A stretch of 64,000 bases of DNA, from contig NZ_QSOC01000001.1 of the NCBI RefSeq assembly GCF_003466125.1, forward strand, positions 47,622 to 111,621, written 5' to 3'. Below, in pieces: positions 16,669 to 25,581 of this stretch. Position 1 is the first letter of the stretch. Every line of letters begins with the position of its first letter. Both the position numbers and the translations under genes were made by a program. Below the pieces are notes generated by a model. That model did not search any database. It worked only from the letters and a program-made list of their open reading frames with translations, and was not told the origin of the DNA. Source of the DNA: Collinsella sp. TM10-22. GTDB lineage: Bacteria > Actinomycetota > Coriobacteriia > Coriobacteriales > Coriobacteriaceae.

Positions 16669-17259
16669 ATGGTTTTCGCCGTGTCGTCCCGCAGGGCCGT
16701 TTCCCTTCTTGGGAAGGAGCCCCTCGATATGCTCGAGCCGCTCCTCATGGGCCACGTGCGCCGCGCGCTCCTCGGCGGCGAAAGCGGGGTCTTCGGGCGT
16801 GACGGTCTCATCTCGCTCGACTCCGGTACCACCGCGACGGCGCTCCTGAGCCTGCTCGTCGACAAGCCGGTGACTATCTACACCACCAACGGCTATGCAT
16901 GTCGGTTTACGGGCGAGCTTGCTGCTAAGGTGGTGGTAATTGGCGGCGACTTCAACCCCGTTACCTGCTCGCTCACCGGTCCTATGGTTGAGAGCGCGCT
17001 GCGCGAGCTGTACTTTGACCGGGCGTTTATAGGTGTCAACGCGGTGGACGAGGACCGCGGTATCATGACGCCAGGTTATCCCGAGGCTATCAAAAAACGT
17101 ATCGTGATGCAGAATTCCCAGGCGAGTTACGTACTCGCCGATAGCTCCAAGTTCCACGTGTTTTCAAATGTAAAGGTGTGCGACCTGGAGGGCTTTACTG
17201 TTATTTCCGACAGGCGCGACTCCAAAATCGGCGAACGCGTCAAAATGATCACGGCCTAG
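16669..17259 (+). pseudogene. DeoR-family regulator lacking its DNA-binding domain
   Basis: From about 16796 the frame encodes the DeoR C-terminal sugar-phosphate sensor domain: LISLDSGTTATALLSLL, VVVIGGDFNP, DRAFIGVNAVDEDRGIMTPG, and ASYVLADSSKFHVFSNVKV. The N-terminal helix-turn-helix of about 60 residues is absent; the upstream part of the frame is unrelated sequence next to the trpS start. There is no clear ribosome site. It looks like a 5'-truncated remnant left when the adjacent DNA was replaced. Its former target operon is not present. Confidence 0.7.
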
Positions 17260-17346
17260 GACACTGGGGCATCGCATCTTGCCCTTAAGCCGTTGCCCAC
17301 GTAACGAAGCGTGGGGCAAACGTGCGCCCCATTCCTGATTTGGGGA

Positions 17347-18105
17347 CTAGCTTAGTTCGTCGGCTATTTGGTGCTCGTAGAAGGCTTCTACTACGGCGTT
17401 AAAGTCGCGGGCGAAGTCTTCCATGGTTCCACGCCAGGTGGCTCGGCCGGGCTTTCCTTGGCCCACATAGGCGGTTTGAATGCCGCAGGCGGGGCTGGGG
17501 AAATCGCGCTTGGGATCGTTGCCCACCATAAGGACCTCGTGCGGCTCGAGCCCCATGACCTGCAGCTGCTCTAGATAATATGTGGCATCGGGCTTGCAGC
17601 GCGTGGCGTTGCCCATGTGCGTTACGAGCTCGAAGGGCGCGTCTGTCAGCTCGCCCCAGCCCATGCGGCACTCGATGGCCCCTTGAGGAAAGCTGGGGTT
17701 GGTGAAGAGCGCGCAGCGCAGCCCCGCGTCCTGTACGGCTTGAAGCGCGGCGTGCGCACCCGGCATGGCTTTTGCGTTGATCATGTCATCGTTCTTGTAC
17801 GGCAGAACTTCGTGATCGTAGTAGGTAAACGCCTCGTAGATAAGTGGGTCCGAGAGGCAAATGCCGCACCGGCGCTCGACCTCGGTCTGGTAAAACTCAA
17901 GATTGGTGCGATTGTCCGTGCTGCTGCGGCGATTGGCGTTGAGGTCGACCAGGATGGTGCCGAGGCGCGCCATCGTGCCCCCGCGGCTGCGACGTCCGAT
18001 ATCCGCGAGCATCGACGAGACATCCTTAAAATAGCGAAGGATGAACGCGTTGAGGTTGATGCTAAGAAGCGTCTCGTCCATATCGAAAACGACTGCTTTG
18101 AGCAC
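17347..18105 (-). CDS. HAD-superfamily hydrolase (class I)
   Basis: The 252-residue protein begins with a GTG start (18103-18105) behind AAAGGTG. FDMDETLLSINLN near residue 8 is HAD motif I, TNPSFP is motif II, CKPDATYYLE supplies the motif III lysine, and GNDPKRDF is motif IV. The helical cap between motifs I and II makes it a class I phosphatase. The substrate is unknown. It is transcribed away from rpsA. Confidence 0.88.
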   Translation of the reverse strand: MLKAVVFDMDETLLSINLNAFILRYFKDVSSMLADIGRRSRGGTMARLGTILVDLNANRRSSTDNRTNLEFYQTEVERRCGICLSDPLIYEAFTYYDHEVLPYKNDDMINAKAMPGAHAALQAVQDAGLRCALFTNPSFPQGAIECRMGWGELTDAPFELVTHMGNATRCKPDATYYLEQLQVMGLEPHEVLMVGNDPKRDFPSPACGIQTAYVGQGKPGRATWRGTMEDFARDFNAVVEAFYEHQIADELS

Positions 18106-18260
18106 GCGGGCACCTTTCTCGAAAAATCGTTCCAGAATCGTATGTCTGGGATACTTTACCCCAAAGCAGTGTGCCTAGCTGCTCATCGTCAACTTGTGGA
18201 GACAGTCGTTCACAAGATTGCGAAAAAGTCTCCATACGAGTAAAAAATCGCAGTTCACGC

Positions 18261-18289
18261 TTGAAATCGAAGCGATTTCCCCGTAATCT
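18261..18289 (+). promoter_or_regulatory. candidate rpsA promoter
   Basis: TTGAAA (18261-18266) and TAATCT (18284-18289) are 17 bp apart in the 315-bp gap between the divergent HAD gene and rpsA. This would give a 5' leader of about 125 nt, a length that could host S1 autoregulation. Nothing else is evident in the gap. Confidence 0.5.
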
Positions 18290-18420
18290 ATACGGACGTG
18301 ATTGCATAAGCGTCACATCAGTATCTGTCGGCTCCCGAGTGTTCCTAAACGTTGTGTGCTTGTCGCACCCATCTGTAGGTCCTAGCAATCGGGGCCCCGT
18401 AGTTCGAAAGGGGTCCACCT

Positions 18421-19587
18421 TTGAGTGAGATTCAGAACTCGTCCATTTTCTCTCTTGACGATGTCAACGAGGAGGAGATGAACAACCTCATCGACGGTAC
18501 GATTACCGACTTTGATGAGGGCGATCTCGTTAACGGCACTGTCGTTAAGATCGAGCATGACGAGGTGCTCGTTGACATCGGATTCAAGTCCGAGGGCGTT
18601 ATCCCGGTCCGCGAGCTGTCCATCCGCAAGGACGCTAACCCTGCAGACATCGTTGCACTCGGTGATCCCATCGAGGCCCTGGTTCTCCAGAAGGAGGACA
18701 AGGACGGTCGTCTGGTCCTGTCCAAGAAGCGTGCCGAGTACGAGCGTGCTTGGAACCGCATCGAGGAGAAGTTCAACTCCGGCGAGAACGTCGAGGGCGA
18801 GGTTATCGAGGTTGTCAAGGGCGGCCTGATCCTCGACATCGGCCTGCGCGGCTTCCTGCCCGCTTCCCTCGTCGACCTCCGTCGCGTCAAGGACCTCACC
18901 TCCTACATGGGCACCCGCATCGAGGCCCGCGTCATCGAGATGGACCGCAACCGCAACAACGTCGTCCTCTCCCGTCGCGTCGTGCTCGAGGAGTCCCGTA
19001 AGGCCGAGCGCTCCGAGATCTTGTCCAAGCTCAAGTCTGGCATGCGTCTCCAGGGCACCGTTTCCTCCATCGTCGACTTCGGCGCCTTCGTCGACCTCGG
19101 CGGTATCGACGGCCTCATCCACATCTCCGAGCTCTCCTGGAACCACGTCAACCATCCTTCCGAGGTTGTCAAGGTCGGCCAGGAGGTCGAGGTCGAGGTT
19201 CTCGACGTCGATCTCAACCGCGAGCGCATCTCCCTGGGTCTCAAGCAGACCACCGAGGATCCGTGGCGCGCACTGGTCAAGAAGTACCCCGTCGGCGCTA
19301 TCGTCGAGGGCACGGTGACCAAGCTTGTCCCGTTCGGCGCTTTCGTCGACCTGGGCGAGGGCATCGAGGGCCTGGTGCACATCTCCGAGATGGCCAACAA
19401 GCACGTCGATCAGCCTTCTCAGGTCACCCACGTGGGCGACAAGGTTCAGGTCAAGGTCATGGAGATCGACCTCGACCGTCGTCGTATCTCCCTGTCCATG
19501 AAGTCCGCTGCTGAGACTCTGGGCGTCGAGATCGAGGTTACCCCGCTGCCTTCCGAGAAGAAGGACGAGGAGACCGACGCCGAGTAA
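18421..19587 (+). CDS. rpsA: 30S ribosomal protein S1
   Basis: S1 helps load mRNA on the 30S subunit. The 388-residue protein contains four S1/OB-fold repeats (about residues 24-95, 112-175, 198-268, 284-355), each with GxVxxIxxFGAFVDLG-type strands. Actinobacterial S1 has four repeats, against six in E. coli. The tail is acidic. The start is TTG 18421 (LSEIQNSS) behind GAAAGGGGTCCACC; no ATG fits. It is monocistronic with a strong terminator. Confidence 0.96.
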   Translation: MSEIQNSSIFSLDDVNEEEMNNLIDGTITDFDEGDLVNGTVVKIEHDEVLVDIGFKSEGVIPVRELSIRKDANPADIVALGDPIEALVLQKEDKDGRLVLSKKRAEYERAWNRIEEKFNSGENVEGEVIEVVKGGLILDIGLRGFLPASLVDLRRVKDLTSYMGTRIEARVIEMDRNRNNVVLSRRVVLEESRKAERSEILSKLKSGMRLQGTVSSIVDFGAFVDLGGIDGLIHISELSWNHVNHPSEVVKVGQEVEVEVLDVDLNRERISLGLKQTTEDPWRALVKKYPVGAIVEGTVTKLVPFGAFVDLGEGIEGLVHISEMANKHVDQPSQVTHVGDKVQVKVMEIDLDRRRISLSMKSAAETLGVEIEVTPLPSEKKDEETDAE

Positions 19588-19611
19588 ATCGGTTTGACGA
19601 TCACTTGTTTT

Positions 19612-19645
19612 AAGGGATCCGTCCGTAATGGACGGGTCCCTTTTT
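19612..19645 (+). terminator. rpsA terminator
   Basis: AAGGGATCCGTCC (19612-19624) pairs with GGACGGGTCCCTT (19630-19642), followed by a T-run. Confidence 0.9.
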
Positions 19646-19725
19646 GCATTTACTGCCGAGATGTTCGGTAGTGCCTGCGCGTAACGCTGCTTGGGCTATT
19701 CGCTTGCTATTGAGTTGTCGGTGCA

Positions 19726-19836
19726 TGAAAAAACGCCGACATCCCGCCTCGGGGAGGAGGCGGGAACGCACCGAGTAGACGGAGCGGTGCGGAGCGCGGT
19801 CGCGTCTCGACTGACGACGTTGCCCATCGGCGTTCC
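19726..19836 (-). ncRNA. candidate structured small RNA between rpsA and rnpB
   Basis: On the minus strand a roughly 105-nt segment starts GGAACGCCGA and ends TCGGCGTTTTTTC. Its ends pair (AACGCCGA with TCGGCGTT; plus-strand positions 19732-19739 and 19827-19834), and it encloses hairpins CCCGCCTC/GAGGCGGG (19743-19750 with 19757-19764) and GCACCG/CGGTGC (19768-19773 with 19785-19790). A TACAAT -10-like box lies about 7 nt before the proposed 5' end, and a U-run closes the 3' end. It holds no convincing ORF. It is not recognisable to me as 6S, SRP or tmRNA. Confidence 0.4.
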
Positions 19837-19928
19837 TATTGTACTGCATGACATGGTTCTTGGTTTATCGTGTCGAGCGCTTGTGTTGTGCCGCTGCCTA
19901 TGCTGACGGTGTGCTACACTCTTGCACT

Positions 19929-20290
19929 GCTGAGTGGGCCAGACGGTCGCGCGATGTGCTGCTTGCAGCACGCGTGAGGAAAGTCCGGGCTCCAGAGGGC
20001 GGGATGCCGGCTAACGGCCGGGCGGAGTGATCCGACGGAAAGCGCCGCAGAAAAGAAGACTCCCACCTGCGCCGCAAGGCGTAAAGGGAAAAGCTGAAAC
20101 GGTGGTGTAAGAGACCACCAGCGTCGTGGCAACACGGCGGCTTGGCAAGCCCCATCCGGAGCAAGCGCGAATAGGAACGCTATGGGCCGGCCCGGTCCGC
20201 GTTCGGGTAGCGTGCGTGGAGCTGCACGGTAACGTGCAGGCAAGATAAATGACCGTTCACGACAGAACCCGGCTTATAGGCCCACTCAGC
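19929..20290 (+). ncRNA. rnpB: RNase P RNA, class A
   Basis: The catalytic RNA of RNase P trims tRNA 5' leaders. The 5' end GCTGAGTGGGCC pairs with the 3' end GGCCCACTCAGC (helix P1). The conserved CR-I block GAGGAAAGTCCGGGCTCC (19976-19993) and the 3' block ACAGAACCCGGCTTATAGG just before P1 are both present. An extended -10 (TGCTACACT, 19912-19920) sits about 9 nt before the mature 5' end. Length about 362 nt, normal for class A. Confidence 0.95.
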
Positions 20291-20298
20291 ACTTTGTT

Positions 20299-20422
20299 GA
20301 CGCTGCGAACCCGTCAGCGCGGCAATCTGCCTTTCAAGCCTTCGGGCATGACCATAAGGTCAATGCCCTCAGCTTTCAAGGCACCTTGCTCGCGCTGACG
20401 GGTTCTCGCCTTCGACGGCGTC
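20299..20422 (+). repeat. structured dispersed element, copy A (after rnpB)
   Basis: The element opens with GACGCTGCGAAC and contains the blocks CAATCTGCC, TTCAA, CTTCGGG, ATAAG and GGCACCTTG, in the same order as copy B at 43745-43859. The flanking stem AACCCGTCAGCGCG (20308-20321) pairs perfectly with CGCGCTGACGGGTT (20391-20404), but the stem sequence differs completely from copy B. An outer GACGC/GCGTC pair (20299-20303 with 20418-20422) also forms. It is either a structured RNA or a mobile palindromic element. The remainder of the gap to 20622 shows nothing else. Confidence 0.7.
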
Positions 20423-20622
20423 AGCTGGCCGATTTAGCGCTCATTCGTCGGTCGCCGCCATAAGGCGTGCTCCCTCCTCTTTCGGGCCAAATCGACTCAG
20501 TTGACGCCGTCTCGCTGATTTTGCCTGGTCATCGGTGTCGCCGTTCTATTTACCGGGGTAAACGGTACGGTCTTTGCCGTATTATTGAGGCTGTTTGTTG
20601 CTTTGCTTGTTGTTGAGGGGCT

Positions 20623-21261
20623 TTGTTGGACAGCTATTTTACTCTGCAATCGAATATTGAGGCTTCGGGTGAGTTTGTGGACCGCAAGAGCCGGTTTATT
20701 GCCCAGCTGGTCCATATTGAGTCTGAGGATGAGGCGAATACCTTTATCGAGATGGTCCGCAAGCGTCATTACGATGCTCGACACAATGTTCCCGCTTGGA
20801 TTTTGGTCGATGGACGCGAGCGTCAGAGCGACGACGGTGAACCGAGTCGAACCAGCGGCATGCCGACGCTCGAGGTGCTTCGCGGTGCTGGGCTCAAAAA
20901 TGTTTGCTGCGTGGTAACGCGCTATTTTGGTGGCACGCTGCTGGGGCCTGGTGGCTTGGTGCGCGCCTATACCGCGGCGACGCAGGCGGCGGTGGCGGCG
21001 GCTCAGGAGTCCGGGCAGATCGTCGAGATGACGAGCGTCGTGCCTGTTGACGTGCGTGTGGCCTATCCGCAGTATGAGCAGGTGCTTCGCTTGGCGCAGG
21101 ATTCGGGTGCCAAGGTTTCGGATACCGATTACGCGGATGCCGTGACGATTCATTTGGTGTTTAAGGCGGGGGAGCAGGAGTCGTTTTGCGCCAAGATGCG
21201 CGAGCTTATGGCCGGTCGCGAGGAGATCGAGGTCGGCGCTCCCGAATTTGCTGAGTTCTAA
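20623..21261 (+). CDS. YigZ/IMPACT-family protein
   Basis: The 212-residue protein belongs to the UPF0029/YigZ family: an N-terminal Impact domain (SRFIAQLVHIESEDEANTFI, DDGEPSRTSGMPTLEVL, VTRYFGGTLLGPGGLVRAY) and a C-terminal DUF1949-like ferredoxin fold. Family members are linked to translation stress responses, but the bacterial role is not settled. The start is a TTG at 20623, or the adjacent TTG 20626, after GAGGGGC. It ends at a bidirectional terminator. Confidence 0.9.
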   Translation: MLDSYFTLQSNIEASGEFVDRKSRFIAQLVHIESEDEANTFIEMVRKRHYDARHNVPAWILVDGRERQSDDGEPSRTSGMPTLEVLRGAGLKNVCCVVTRYFGGTLLGPGGLVRAYTAATQAAVAAAQESGQIVEMTSVVPVDVRVAYPQYEQVLRLAQDSGAKVSDTDYADAVTIHLVFKAGEQESFCAKMRELMAGREEIEVGAPEFAEF

Positions 21262-21264
21262 CGG

Positions 21265-21315
21265 CGACGGCCGGCGTGCTTTTGGATGGATCCCAAGCGT
21301 GCCGGCCGTCGTTTT
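21265..21315. terminator. bidirectional terminator between yigZ-like and C_GCAxxG genes
   Basis: A 17-bp stem (21265-21281 with 21295-21311, two mismatches) has T-rich flanks, GTTTTCTG on the plus side. It separates convergent genes. Confidence 0.8.
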
Positions 21316-21328
21316 CTGTTGCTGCCGT

Positions 21329-21775
21329 TTACTCGGCGAGCTGCTTTAGCATATCGCAGGCGATCTCGACGGCATCGTCGATGCAGCCGGGGCAGCTGCG
21401 GAGCGGACCCTTATCCGATCCGATGCCCTTGAGCGTGCCGCAGACAGTCGTCGTGTTCTTCTCGCCAAAACGCTTGGCGATCTCGCGCGACAGCTTGTAG
21501 GTCTTGCCCTTGGACTTGGGGTTTTCCATGCCGTCGCTCATTACAAAGCCCATGATTGCCACGGCGCCCGAGATGGCGCCGCAGGTTTCGGTCATACCGC
21601 CCATGCCGGCGCCAAAGCCCTCGGTGAGGGTAAAGGCGACCTGGGGGTCGAGTCCGACGGCAGGCGCGAGCGTGCAGGCGACGGCCTGTGCGCAGTTAAA
21701 ACCGCGGGCGTGGTATTCGGCAGCCTGAGCTTGGCAGGCGGCGGCGTCGAGCTGGGCAGTATCGATTTGCTTCAT
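21329..21775 (-). CDS. C_GCAxxG_C_C family redox protein
   Basis: The 148-residue protein carries the named cysteine pattern: GFNCAQAV, then CGAISGAVAIMG (C-G-A-x-x-G), and CPGCID near the end. Members are thought to bind a metal or redox centre and are common in anaerobes, often near transporters or reductases; function is unproven. ATG 21775 follows AAGGAGACAACG. A longer in-frame reading from 21922 has no ribosome site. Confidence 0.85.
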   Translation of the reverse strand: MKQIDTAQLDAAACQAQAAEYHARGFNCAQAVACTLAPAVGLDPQVAFTLTEGFGAGMGGMTETCGAISGAVAIMGFVMSDGMENPKSKGKTYKLSREIAKRFGEKNTTTVCGTLKGIGSDKGPLRSCPGCIDDAVEIACDMLKQLAE

Positions 21776-22008
21776 CGTTGTCTCCTTGATCACGGTGTAC
21801 CCGCCTATGGTACCCTTGCTGGCGCACTCACTCATCGAGACCCCAGCGCATATCTTATTGTTTTTCGCCATCGAACACTTTCTTAAGATTTGGGACAAAT
21901 AAACCTGATTAATTTGTCCCATAACCTATTGGCGGGATGGGTTGAGAGGGGTGCGGGGTAGCGGTATCGTGAACCGAATAAAACAAAACCCAAGTAAGGG
22001 AGTTGGAT

Positions 22009-23292
22009 ATGAGCGAGCAGACCATCGGTACGACGTGTGTTCAGGGCGGTTATCGCCCGGGTGATGCAGAGCCGCGTCAGGTGCCTATCTACCAGTCAAC
22101 CACGTGGAAGTACGACACGTCCGAGCACATGGGCAAGCTGTTCGACCTGGAGGAGTCGGGCTACTTCTACAGCCGTCTGCAGAACCCCACGTGTGATCTG
22201 GTTGCCGCCAAGATCTGCGAGATGGAGGGCGGTACCGCTGCGATGCTCACGAGCTCGGGCATGGCTGCGAACTTCCTCGCGATTTTTAACGTGGCCGGCT
22301 CCGGCGATCACGTGGTCGCGAGCTCTGCTATTTACGGCGGTACGTATAACCTGCTCGCCCATACCATGGGCCGCATGGGTCTGACCTGCACGTTCGTTGC
22401 CCCCGACTGCACCGATGAGGAGTTGGAGGCAGCGTTTGAGCCCAATACCAAGCTCGTCTTTGGCGAGACCATCGCCAATCCCGCCCTCGCCGTGCTCGAC
22501 ATTGAGCGCTTTGCCAAGGCCGCGCATGACCATGGCGTGCCGCTGATGGTCGACAACACCTTCCCGACGCCCGTGATGTGCCGTCCCTTTGAGTGGGGCG
22601 CCGACATCGTTACGCACTCTACCACCAAGTACATGGATGGACACGCTGCCTACCTGGGCGGCGTGATCGTCGACCACGGCCAGTTTGACTGGATGGCCCA
22701 TGCGGACAAGTTCCCGGGTCTCACCACGCCCGACGAGAGTTACCACGGCGTGACGTATGCCGAGAAGTTCGGTCGCGAGGGTGCCTTCATTACCAAGGCA
22801 ACCGCTCAGCTCATGCGCGACCTTGGCCCCATGCAGAACCCGCAGGCGGCGTTCTTCTTGAACAGCTCGCTCGAGAGCCTGCATGTGCGCATGCCGCTTC
22901 ATTGCGAGAACGGCCTAGCGGTCGCTAAGTTCCTGCAGAGCCATCCCAAGGTGCGCTTTGTGAGCTATCCGGGTCTGGAGGGCGACAAGTACTATGACCT
23001 GGCTCAGAAGTACATGCCCAACGGTACTTGTGGCGTCGTGAGCTTTGGCTTTAACGGTGGTCGTGCGGCGGCCGAGACCTTTATGAAGAGCCTTAAGCTC
23101 GCCCAGATCGCTACGCACGTGGCCGATGCGCGCACCTGCTGCTTGCATCCGGCAAACGCCACCCATCGCCAGATGAACGATGAGGAGCTCATCGCCTGTG
23201 GCATCTCCGCCGACATGGTGCGTCTGTCGTGCGGCCTCGAGGACACGGCCGATCTGATTGCCGACCTTGAGCAGGCGCTTGAGCAGTGCTAG
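22009..23292 (+). CDS. metY: O-acetylhomoserine sulfhydrylase / Cys-Met metabolism PLP enzyme
   Basis: The 427-residue PLP-dependent protein joins O-acetylhomoserine with sulfide to make homocysteine, or acts as a related gamma-lyase. Seen are TTWKYDTSE, YSRLQNPT, the SSGMAANF phosphate cradle, VDNTFPTPV and STTKYMDGHAAYLGG with the Schiff-base lysine. The length fits MetY/MetB/MetC proteins; MetY is preferred for the C-terminal CLHPANATHRQM block. ATG 22009 has AAGGGAGTTGGAT upstream. No SAM riboswitch fits in the 86-bp upstream gap. Confidence 0.85.
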   Translation: MSEQTIGTTCVQGGYRPGDAEPRQVPIYQSTTWKYDTSEHMGKLFDLEESGYFYSRLQNPTCDLVAAKICEMEGGTAAMLTSSGMAANFLAIFNVAGSGDHVVASSAIYGGTYNLLAHTMGRMGLTCTFVAPDCTDEELEAAFEPNTKLVFGETIANPALAVLDIERFAKAAHDHGVPLMVDNTFPTPVMCRPFEWGADIVTHSTTKYMDGHAAYLGGVIVDHGQFDWMAHADKFPGLTTPDESYHGVTYAEKFGREGAFITKATAQLMRDLGPMQNPQAAFFLNSSLESLHVRMPLHCENGLAVAKFLQSHPKVRFVSYPGLEGDKYYDLAQKYMPNGTCGVVSFGFNGGRAAAETFMKSLKLAQIATHVADARTCCLHPANATHRQMNDEELIACGISADMVRLSCGLEDTADLIADLEQALEQC

Positions 23293-23361
23293 GCTAGCGT
23301 TCGCACAAGGCGCCGATGCTGGCAGAAAGCTTCGGTGACCTTTCGTTCCGATTCCGTAGGC

Positions 23362-23407
23362 GGGACCCCAATCGCGACTGTTTGCAGACGATTGGGGCCC
23401 CGTTTTT
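23362..23407 (+). terminator. metY terminator
   Basis: CCCCAATCG (23366-23374) pairs with CGATTGGGG (23389-23397), with an outer GGG/CCC, followed by GTTTTTG. Confidence 0.85.
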
Positions 23408-23433
23408 GCGTTGGGCCACTCGAAAGGATGGAT

Positions 23434-24738
23434 ATGGAGAAAACTGCAGAGCAGCTGCGCCGCGAGCACATTGCCCTAGAAGGCGACACCCATGGCAAGA
23501 ACAAATGGGCGATTCTGTTTACCGTGCTCATCATGACGTTTATGTCGTGTCTGGATTCGACCGTCGTGACCGTGGCGTTGCCCGTGATGCAAAAGGAGCT
23601 GGGCGTGGGCCTCGACCACATCCAGTTGGTGAGCTCGGTGTACCTGCTTGCGACATGCGTGGCTATGCTGCCGTTTGGCCGCTTGGGCGACGTGCGCGGC
23701 AAGGTGGGCGTATTCCAGCTGGGTGTAATCGTCTTTACGGTCGGATCGTTGCTGTGCGGGCTGTCGGCCTCGCTCGAGGTTCTTATTCTGGCTCGCATTG
23801 TCCAGGGCGTCGGTTGCGCGGCGGCCATGGCCAACAACATGGGCATTATTACCGAGTCGTTTCCGGCGCGCGAGCGCGGCCGCGCCATGGGCATTCTCGC
23901 GACCTTCGTGGCCCTCGGCATGATGTGTGGCCCCGTGCTGGGCGGAATGCTGGTGGCAAGCTTTCCCTGGGAGAGTATCTTCCTCATCAACCTGCCCATT
24001 GGCGTCATCTCGTTTATCGTGGGGCTTTACACGCTGCCGCATGTTAAGCCGGAGGCCGGCGAGTGCCCCATGTCCCTGATCGAGGCTGCTCGCCGCTGCT
24101 TTGCAAATTCGGCTTTCACCATCAACCTTGCCTGCATGCTCATTGTGTTCGTTGGTATTGGCGCATCCGAGTTTATTCTGCCGTTCTATTTTCAGGATGC
24201 GCATGGGTTTGGTTCCGACATTTCCGGATTGCTCTTTTTGGCGCTGCCGATGGTGAATGCCTTTATCGGCCCGCTTTCGGGTACGGTTTCGGACCGTGTT
24301 GGCTGCGAGGGTCCCACGGCGGTCGGCCTAGGCGTGTACGTATGCGGTCTTTTTGCGGTAAGCACGCTCGACGAGCACTCTTCCATCCCTGTGATCGTGT
24401 GTTGCGTCGCGTTTATGTCGTGCGGTACGTCGATTTTCCAGAGCCCCAATAACTCGCTGTATATGGGCTCGGCTCCGCGCGAAGCGCTCGGCTTTGCGGG
24501 CAGCCTGGGTAGCCTGGCGCGCTATGCGGGTATGGCAGTGGGCATTACAGCGGCATCGCATATCCTGTATGGGCAGATGAGCGTGGCGATGGGCGAGGCC
24601 GTGACCAGTATTGTTGCAGGTCGTCCGGATGTGTTCCTGTTTGGTTTTCGCTCGGTATTCTACGTGCTCATGGCTGTGGCGGCAGCGGGCTTTGCGCTCG
24701 CCATGGTGCGTTTGGTGAGGATGCGCGCCCGCCATTAG
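23434..24738 (+). CDS. DHA2-type MFS transporter (EmrB/QacA family)
   Basis: The 434-residue inner-membrane protein has a long hydrophobic profile of about 14 helices. It contains MSCLDSTVVTVALPVMQKEL (motif D1 of helix 1), GRLGDVRGKVGVFQLG (motif A) and GPVLGGMLVASFPWESIFLINLPIG (motif C region, quoted in part). Such proteins export drugs or metabolites with proton motive force; the substrate is unknown. ATG 23434 is used with GAAAGG upstream; ATG 23428 is too close to that site. It is monocistronic after metY. Confidence 0.88.
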   Translation: MEKTAEQLRREHIALEGDTHGKNKWAILFTVLIMTFMSCLDSTVVTVALPVMQKELGVGLDHIQLVSSVYLLATCVAMLPFGRLGDVRGKVGVFQLGVIVFTVGSLLCGLSASLEVLILARIVQGVGCAAAMANNMGIITESFPARERGRAMGILATFVALGMMCGPVLGGMLVASFPWESIFLINLPIGVISFIVGLYTLPHVKPEAGECPMSLIEAARRCFANSAFTINLACMLIVFVGIGASEFILPFYFQDAHGFGSDISGLLFLALPMVNAFIGPLSGTVSDRVGCEGPTAVGLGVYVCGLFAVSTLDEHSSIPVIVCCVAFMSCGTSIFQSPNNSLYMGSAPREALGFAGSLGSLARYAGMAVGITAASHILYGQMSVAMGEAVTSIVAGRPDVFLFGFRSVFYVLMAVAAAGFALAMVRLVRMRARH

Positions 24739-24768
24739 CTTGCGAAGGCGGCTATCGGCCCATTGAAA

Positions 24769-24800
24769 GTAGCTAAAAGAGCCCCGTCCCAAATTAGCTG
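24769..24800 (+). repeat. 37-bp-family palindromic repeat, copy 1 (partial)
   Basis: GTAGCTAAAAGAG, CCCCGTCCC and AATTAGCT match the other copies at 36877, 45264, 45340 and 46962. This copy lacks the outer GG/CC pairs. It lies between the MFS gene and xpt. Confidence 0.8.
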
Positions 24801-24918
24801 GTCTTGCGGCTTTATGGTGCGCAGGGGCTTGTGGGGCGGGCGGGGGTCGGTCCGTGGTAGACTACCGAACAACGTTTATTAATCGCGCGGCATCCTTGCC
24901 GCGAGAAGGGGTTGCCTC

Positions 24919-25497
24919 ATGCAGGAGCTTGAGGATCGTATTCGCCATGACGGCATTGTAAAGGCCGGTAACGTCCTTAAGGTTGATGCCTTCCTCAATC
25001 ACCAGTGCGACGTTGAGCTGTTTGACCACATGGGCGCCGAGTGGGCCCGTCTGTTCGAGGGCGTCGAGATCAACAAGATCCTGACGATTGAGACTTCGGG
25101 CATTGGCATGGCCTGCATCGCGGCTCAGCATTTTGGCGGTGTGCCGGTGGTCTTTGCCAAGAAGGCACAGTCCATCAACCTCGACGGCGAGCAGTATGCC
25201 ACGACCATCTACTCCTTTACCAAGCAAAAGGAGTACCCGGTCATCGTTGGTAAGCGTTTCCTGTCCGAGGGCGACAAGGTCCTGATCATCGACGACTTCT
25301 TGGCCAACGGCTGCGCGCTTGAGGGTCTTATCAAGATCTGCGAGGCTGCGGGTGCCGAGGTGTCCGGAATTGGCATTGCGGTGGAGAAGGGCTTCCAGGG
25401 CGGTGGCGATAAGCTCCGCGAGCGTGGCTTCCGCGTTGAGAGCCTGGCCCGTATCGCCGATATGGACTGCGAGAACGGCGAGATCACCTTCGCCTAA
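24919..25497 (+). CDS. xpt: xanthine phosphoribosyltransferase
   Basis: This enzyme salvages xanthine with PRPP to form XMP in the cytosol. The 192-residue type I PRTase has the PRPP loop [14 protein letters not shown] near residue 125 and the [10 protein letters not shown] segment typical of Xpt. ATG 24919 follows AGAAGGGG. No guanine riboswitch core is visible in the 180-bp upstream gap. A perfect palindromic terminator follows. Confidence 0.93.
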   Translation: MQELEDRIRHDGIVKAGNVLKVDAFLNHQCDVELFDHMGAEWARLFEGVEINKILTIETSGIGMACIAAQHFGGVPVVFAKKAQSINLDGEQYATTIYSFTKQKEYPVIVGKRFLSEGDKVLIIDDFLANGCALEGLIKICEAAGAEVSGIGIAVEKGFQGGGDKLRERGFRVESLARIADMDCENGEITFA

Positions 25498-25525
25498 GCG
25501 TGCAACACAAGCGATTGGTATGCGA

Positions 25526-25562
25526 TGTGACAAAGGGACTGTCCCTTTGTCACATTTTTTTG
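25526..25562 (+). terminator. xpt terminator, perfect palindrome
   Basis: TGTGACAAAGGGA (25526-25538) pairs perfectly with TCCCTTTGTCACA (25542-25554), followed by a run of seven or more T. The core resembles the AAAGG/CCTTT palindrome at 34559-34597. Confidence 0.92.
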
Positions 25563-25581
25563 TATGAGGGGAGGTGTTGAT

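Noticed and set aside
21923..22008. SAM riboswitch before metY
   Set aside because: The 86-bp gap is too short for one and shows no suitable hairpins.
24739..24918. Guanine riboswitch before xpt
   Set aside because: The conserved junction sequences of purine riboswitches are not visible in this gap.
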